Shown in pieces: positions 5,608 to 7,401 of a stretch of DNA of 7,401 nt. Numbering within the stretch: position 1 is the stretch's first letter; every line of letters begins with the position of its first letter. The translations under genes and the position numbers were made by a program. The notes beneath the pieces were generated by a model that was given only the letters and a program-made list of their open reading frames with translations, was not told where the DNA came from and did not search any database. Source of the stretch: Burkholderiales bacterium (GTDB taxonomy: Bacteria > Pseudomonadota > Gammaproteobacteria > Burkholderiales > CAIKXV01); NCBI GenBank assembly GCA_019751575.1, contig JAIENF010000199.1, positions 1 through 7,401 on the forward strand. Reading direction: 5' to 3'.

Positions 5608-6654
5608 ATGAAAGCGATGGTGCTGCACGCGATCGGACGCCCGCTCGTGCTCGAAGACGTTGCGGAGCCCGTGGTGGGTCCCAACGACGTGAAGATCCGG
5701 GTGAGGGCGGTGGGCGTCGGACTGACCGTGGTGCACATGATCGCGAACCCCGGGCAGGTGACCGCCTGGCCGCGCATTCCGGGGCACGAGGTGGCCGGCG
5801 AGGTGGTGGCGATCGGGTCCGAGGTCGCAGGCTTCTCGATCGGCCAGCGGGTCACCAACCATTTCTACCTGACCTGCGGGCAGTGTCGCTACTGCCGCGG
5901 CGGTCGCGAGACGCTGTGCACGGCGTTCAGGGGGTATGTCGGCATGGCCTGCGATGGCGGCTATGCCGAGTACATGGTGCTGCCGGCACGCAACTTCGTG
6001 CCGATCCCCGACGGGGTGAGCGATGTCGATGCCGCGGTCGCGGCCGATGCGATCGCCACGCCGTTCCATGCATGCACGAAGGAAGCGCAGGTACAGCCGG
6101 GCGACAACGTGCTGGTGTTCGGCGCCGGCGGCGGCGTGGGCATCCACGTGGTCCAGGTGGCCAAGGCCTGCGGCGCGCGCGTGATCGCGGTGGAAGTGGG
6201 CGAGAACAAGCTGGCCGGGGCGCAGGCGGCAGGGGCCGATGAACTGATAGACGGCTCCCGCGGCGACGTCGCGAAGCAGGTGTCGGCGCTGACCGGCGGC
6301 CGCGGGGTCGACTCGGTGATCGACGTCGTCGGCGCGAAGGAGACGCTGGAGGCATCGGTGGTCGCGCTCGCCCCCGGCGGGCGGCTGGTCATCGTCGGCG
6401 TGCGTCCTGCGGCGGTGTTCGGCGACTCGAGCAAGTTCACCCTCGATGCCACGGTCGTCGTGCGCAAGGGCATCGAGGTGCGCGGCTCGCGCTACGTCAC
6501 CGCGACCGAGATCGCGCAGACCCTGGAACTGCTGCGCCAGAAGAAGGTTCGGGCGATCGTCGATCGCACCTTCCGCCTCGACCAGGCCGAGGAAGTGCAC
6601 CAGCTGATCCGTGACAACCGGCTGGTCGGGCGGGTCGCGCTGGTGGTCGACTGA
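5608..6654 (+). CDS. Zinc-type medium-chain alcohol dehydrogenase with altered catalytic site
   Basis: This 348-residue protein is full length for the MDR/alcohol dehydrogenase family. The N-terminal GroES-like domain carries G59-H60-E61 and all four structural-zinc cysteines (C90, C93, C96, C104). The third catalytic ligand position is D147, as in some secondary alcohol dehydrogenases. The first catalytic-zinc Cys, normally in V-G-x-C-x-T-D-x-H, is Gly38 (codon GGA in V-G-V-G-L-T-V-V-H), although His43 remains. The Rossmann domain shows G172-A-G-G-G-V-G178. E196 at the end of the second strand favours NAD(H). The C-terminal F-R-L-D-Q-A-E-E-V and G-R-V-A-L-V-V are family-typical. It may bind the catalytic zinc poorly or use another mechanism; alcohol or beta-hydroxyacyl substrates are possible. 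The ATG at 5608 has GGAG 7 nt upstream (5597-5600). An overlapping ATG at 5604 is in the wrong frame. Confidence 0.93.
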   Translation: MKAMVLHAIGRPLVLEDVAEPVVGPNDVKIRVRAVGVGLTVVHMIANPGQVTAWPRIPGHEVAGEVVAIGSEVAGFSIGQRVTNHFYLTCGQCRYCRGGRETLCTAFRGYVGMACDGGYAEYMVLPARNFVPIPDGVSDVDAAVAADAIATPFHACTKEAQVQPGDNVLVFGAGGGVGIHVVQVAKACGARVIAVEVGENKLAGAQAAGADELIDGSRGDVAKQVSALTGGRGVDSVIDVVGAKETLEASVVALAPGGRLVIVGVRPAAVFGDSSKFTLDATVVVRKGIEVRGSRYVTATEIAQTLELLRQKKVRAIVDRTFRLDQAEEVHQLIRDNRLVGRVALVVD

Positions 6655-6730
6655 AGGCCGGACGGGCCGGCCCGCCGTCTTCCGCAGGATGCCGGCGCTT
6701 CGGTTACGATCGCGCCCTGATCATTTCGAT

Positions 6731-6745
6731 GGAGCAGACCCCTTG
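6731..6745 (+). promoter_or_regulatory. Ribosome binding site and TTG start of the FKBP gene
   Basis: GGAG (6731-6734) lies 8 nt before TTG (6743-6745). Starting here gives a compact signal peptide beginning M-K-R. The in-frame ATG at 6689 would add about 18 residues of charged sequence in front of it and has no good ribosome site. A -10-like TACGAT at 6705-6710 lies upstream of the site, but no -35 match was found. Confidence 0.6.
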
Positions 6746-7198
6746 AAGCGTTCCAGCCTGCGGATCTCCCGCGCAGCACTCCTGGCGGCCGTTGTCGCCC
6801 TGACCACACCCTGGATGATGATTCCGATGAGCGAAGCACAGAGCACCCCGGCCGCTGGCCTGAAGATCACCGACCGCAAGGTCGGCACCGGCGCCGAGGC
6901 CGTGCCCGGCAGGCAGGTCACCGTGCATTACACCGGCTGGCTGTTCGATGCCGCGGCGAAGGACAACAAGGGCAAGAAGTTCGACAGCTCGCTCGACCGC
7001 AAGGATCCCTTCACGTTCGGCCTCGGCGCCGGACAGGTGATCCGTGGCTGGGACCAGGGCGTCGCCGGCATGAAGGTCGGTGGCCAGCGCACGCTGGTGA
7101 TCCCGCCCGAGATGGGCTACGGCGCACGCGGTGCCGGCGGCGTGATCCCGCCGAACGCGACGCTGCTGTTCGAAGTCGAACTGCTCGGCGTCAAGTAA
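6743..7198 (+). CDS. Exported FKBP-type peptidyl-prolyl cis-trans isomerase
   Basis: From a TTG start this gene encodes 151 residues. Residues 1-34 form a signal peptide: basic K-R-S-S-L-R-I-S-R, an Ala/Val/Leu core, and probable cleavage after S-E-A or A-Q-S. The remaining domain is a single FKBP fold. All expected proline-pocket residues are present: Y63, F80-D81, F92, V99-I100, W103, Y126, I135 and F143. Other hallmarks are [22 protein letters not shown] and I-P-P-N-A-T-L. Relative to FKBP12 there is a short charged insert (about 70-79) before F-D-S-S, common in bacterial members. It should catalyse Xaa-Pro isomerisation of exported proteins in the periplasm. It lies 88 nt after the alcohol dehydrogenase, probably with its own promoter, and I see no functional link to the upstream catabolic genes. 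Confidence 0.95.
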   Translation: MKRSSLRISRAALLAAVVALTTPWMMIPMSEAQSTPAAGLKITDRKVGTGAEAVPGRQVTVHYTGWLFDAAAKDNKGKKFDSSLDRKDPFTFGLGAGQVIRGWDQGVAGMKVGGQRTLVIPPEMGYGARGAGGVIPPNATLLFEVELLGVK

Positions 7199-7210
7199 CC
7201 TGCATCGAGC

Positions 7211-7239
7211 CGACCGGCCGGCCCTGCGCCGGCCGGTCG
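7211..7239. terminator. GC-rich hairpin between convergent FKBP and SDR genes
   Basis: CGACCGGCCGG (7211-7221) and CCGGCCGGTCG (7229-7239) form a perfect 11-bp stem, extendable by one C-G pair, with a loop of about 5 nt. It lies between two convergent stops, the usual place for a shared terminator. Neither strand has a T-run after the stem, so it may instead be an mRNA-protecting or rho-assisted 3' structure. Confidence 0.55.
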
Positions 7240-7243
7240 CGCG

Positions 7244-7401
7244 TCACGCCATCATCTGGCCACCGTTCACATGGACGGTCTGCCCGGTGATGAAGCTGGC
7301 CCCGGGGCCGCACAGGAACCGCACCGTGGCTGCGATTTCCTCGGGCTGCCCGCCGCGGCCCAGCGGGATCAGGCCCTTCGGCTCGGCGCGCGGCGATCGA
7401 T
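7244..7401 (-). CDS. SDR-family oxidoreductase, C-terminal fragment (5' end outside window)
   Basis: I translated 51 complete codons on the minus strand, ending at TGA 7246-7244; the rest lies beyond the right edge. The fragment has the classical SDR C-terminal pattern: [13 protein letters not shown], then F-L-C, then S-F-I-T-G-Q, then V-N-G-G. The usual D-G-G is N-G-G here. This is typical of FabG-like 3-oxoacyl reductases and related alcohol dehydrogenases. The catalytic residues and cofactor loop are outside the window, so function and substrate cannot be judged. It is convergent with the FKBP gene and so belongs to a different transcript. Confidence 0.85.
   Translation of the reverse strand, partial: RSPRAEPKGLIPLGRGGQPEEIAATVRFLCGPGASFITGQTVHVNGGQMMA

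Noticed and set aside
5604..6242. Plus-strand open frame starting at ATG 5604
   Set aside because: It starts 4 nt before the alcohol dehydrogenase ATG in another frame and gives Arg/Gly-rich sequence; the 5608 frame encodes the full MDR protein.
5218..6600. Minus-strand 460-codon open frame antisense to the cupin and alcohol dehydrogenase
   Set aside because: It is His/Asp/Arg-rich shadow coding with no motif, opposite two well-supported genes.
6655..6742. GC palindromes after the alcohol dehydrogenase stop as a terminator
   Set aside because: The best pairing is 5 bp with an adjacent mismatch and no T-run, so a terminator cannot be supported.

Overview
This is a strongly G+C-rich chromosomal window, by eye around two thirds G+C with third codon positions mostly G or C. 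The gene families point to a betaproteobacterium, probably Burkholderiales-like. A solitary Bug/TctC-type periplasmic receptor and a PA2778/PA2779 gene pair are both typical of that group. No phage, transposon, CRISPR, rRNA or tRNA feature is visible. No gene-free stretch exceeds 300 bases; the longest gaps are 4542-4714 (173 nt) and 1032-1185 (154 nt).

Layout, left to right. On the minus strand, 1-1031 holds a two-gene unit. First is a small PA2779-like envelope protein. Two bases after its stop comes a PA2778-like C39-type cysteine peptidase lipoprotein, which runs off the left edge. Diverging from it on the plus strand is an SDR gene (1186-1965), followed 40 nt later by a succinate-semialdehyde-dehydrogenase-like gene (2006-3460). 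The two look like an operon, closed by a perfect 15-bp bidirectional terminator (3484-3516). That terminator is shared with the convergent minus-strand Bug receptor gene (3537-4541). Diverging from the receptor is a second plus-strand pair: a two-domain cupin (4715-5566) and a medium-chain Zn-type alcohol dehydrogenase (5608-6654). Next comes an exported FKBP-type prolyl isomerase with a TTG start (6743-7198). A GC-rich hairpin follows, then the C-terminal 51 codons of a convergent minus-strand SDR cut by the right edge.

How it may work together (inference): the receptor, two SDRs, aldehyde dehydrogenase, alcohol dehydrogenase and cupin look like part of a catabolic neighbourhood. In such a neighbourhood a small organic acid is captured in the periplasm, and alcohol or semialdehyde intermediates are oxidised to a dicarboxylate in the cytoplasm. 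The substrate cannot be read from the sequence, and no regulator or membrane permease is present here. Two of the oxidoreductases have altered catalytic sites. The SDR at 1186 lacks the Tyr/Lys pair, and the alcohol dehydrogenase lacks the first catalytic-zinc Cys. The peptidase pair and the FKBP protein are envelope functions with no evident link to that pathway.
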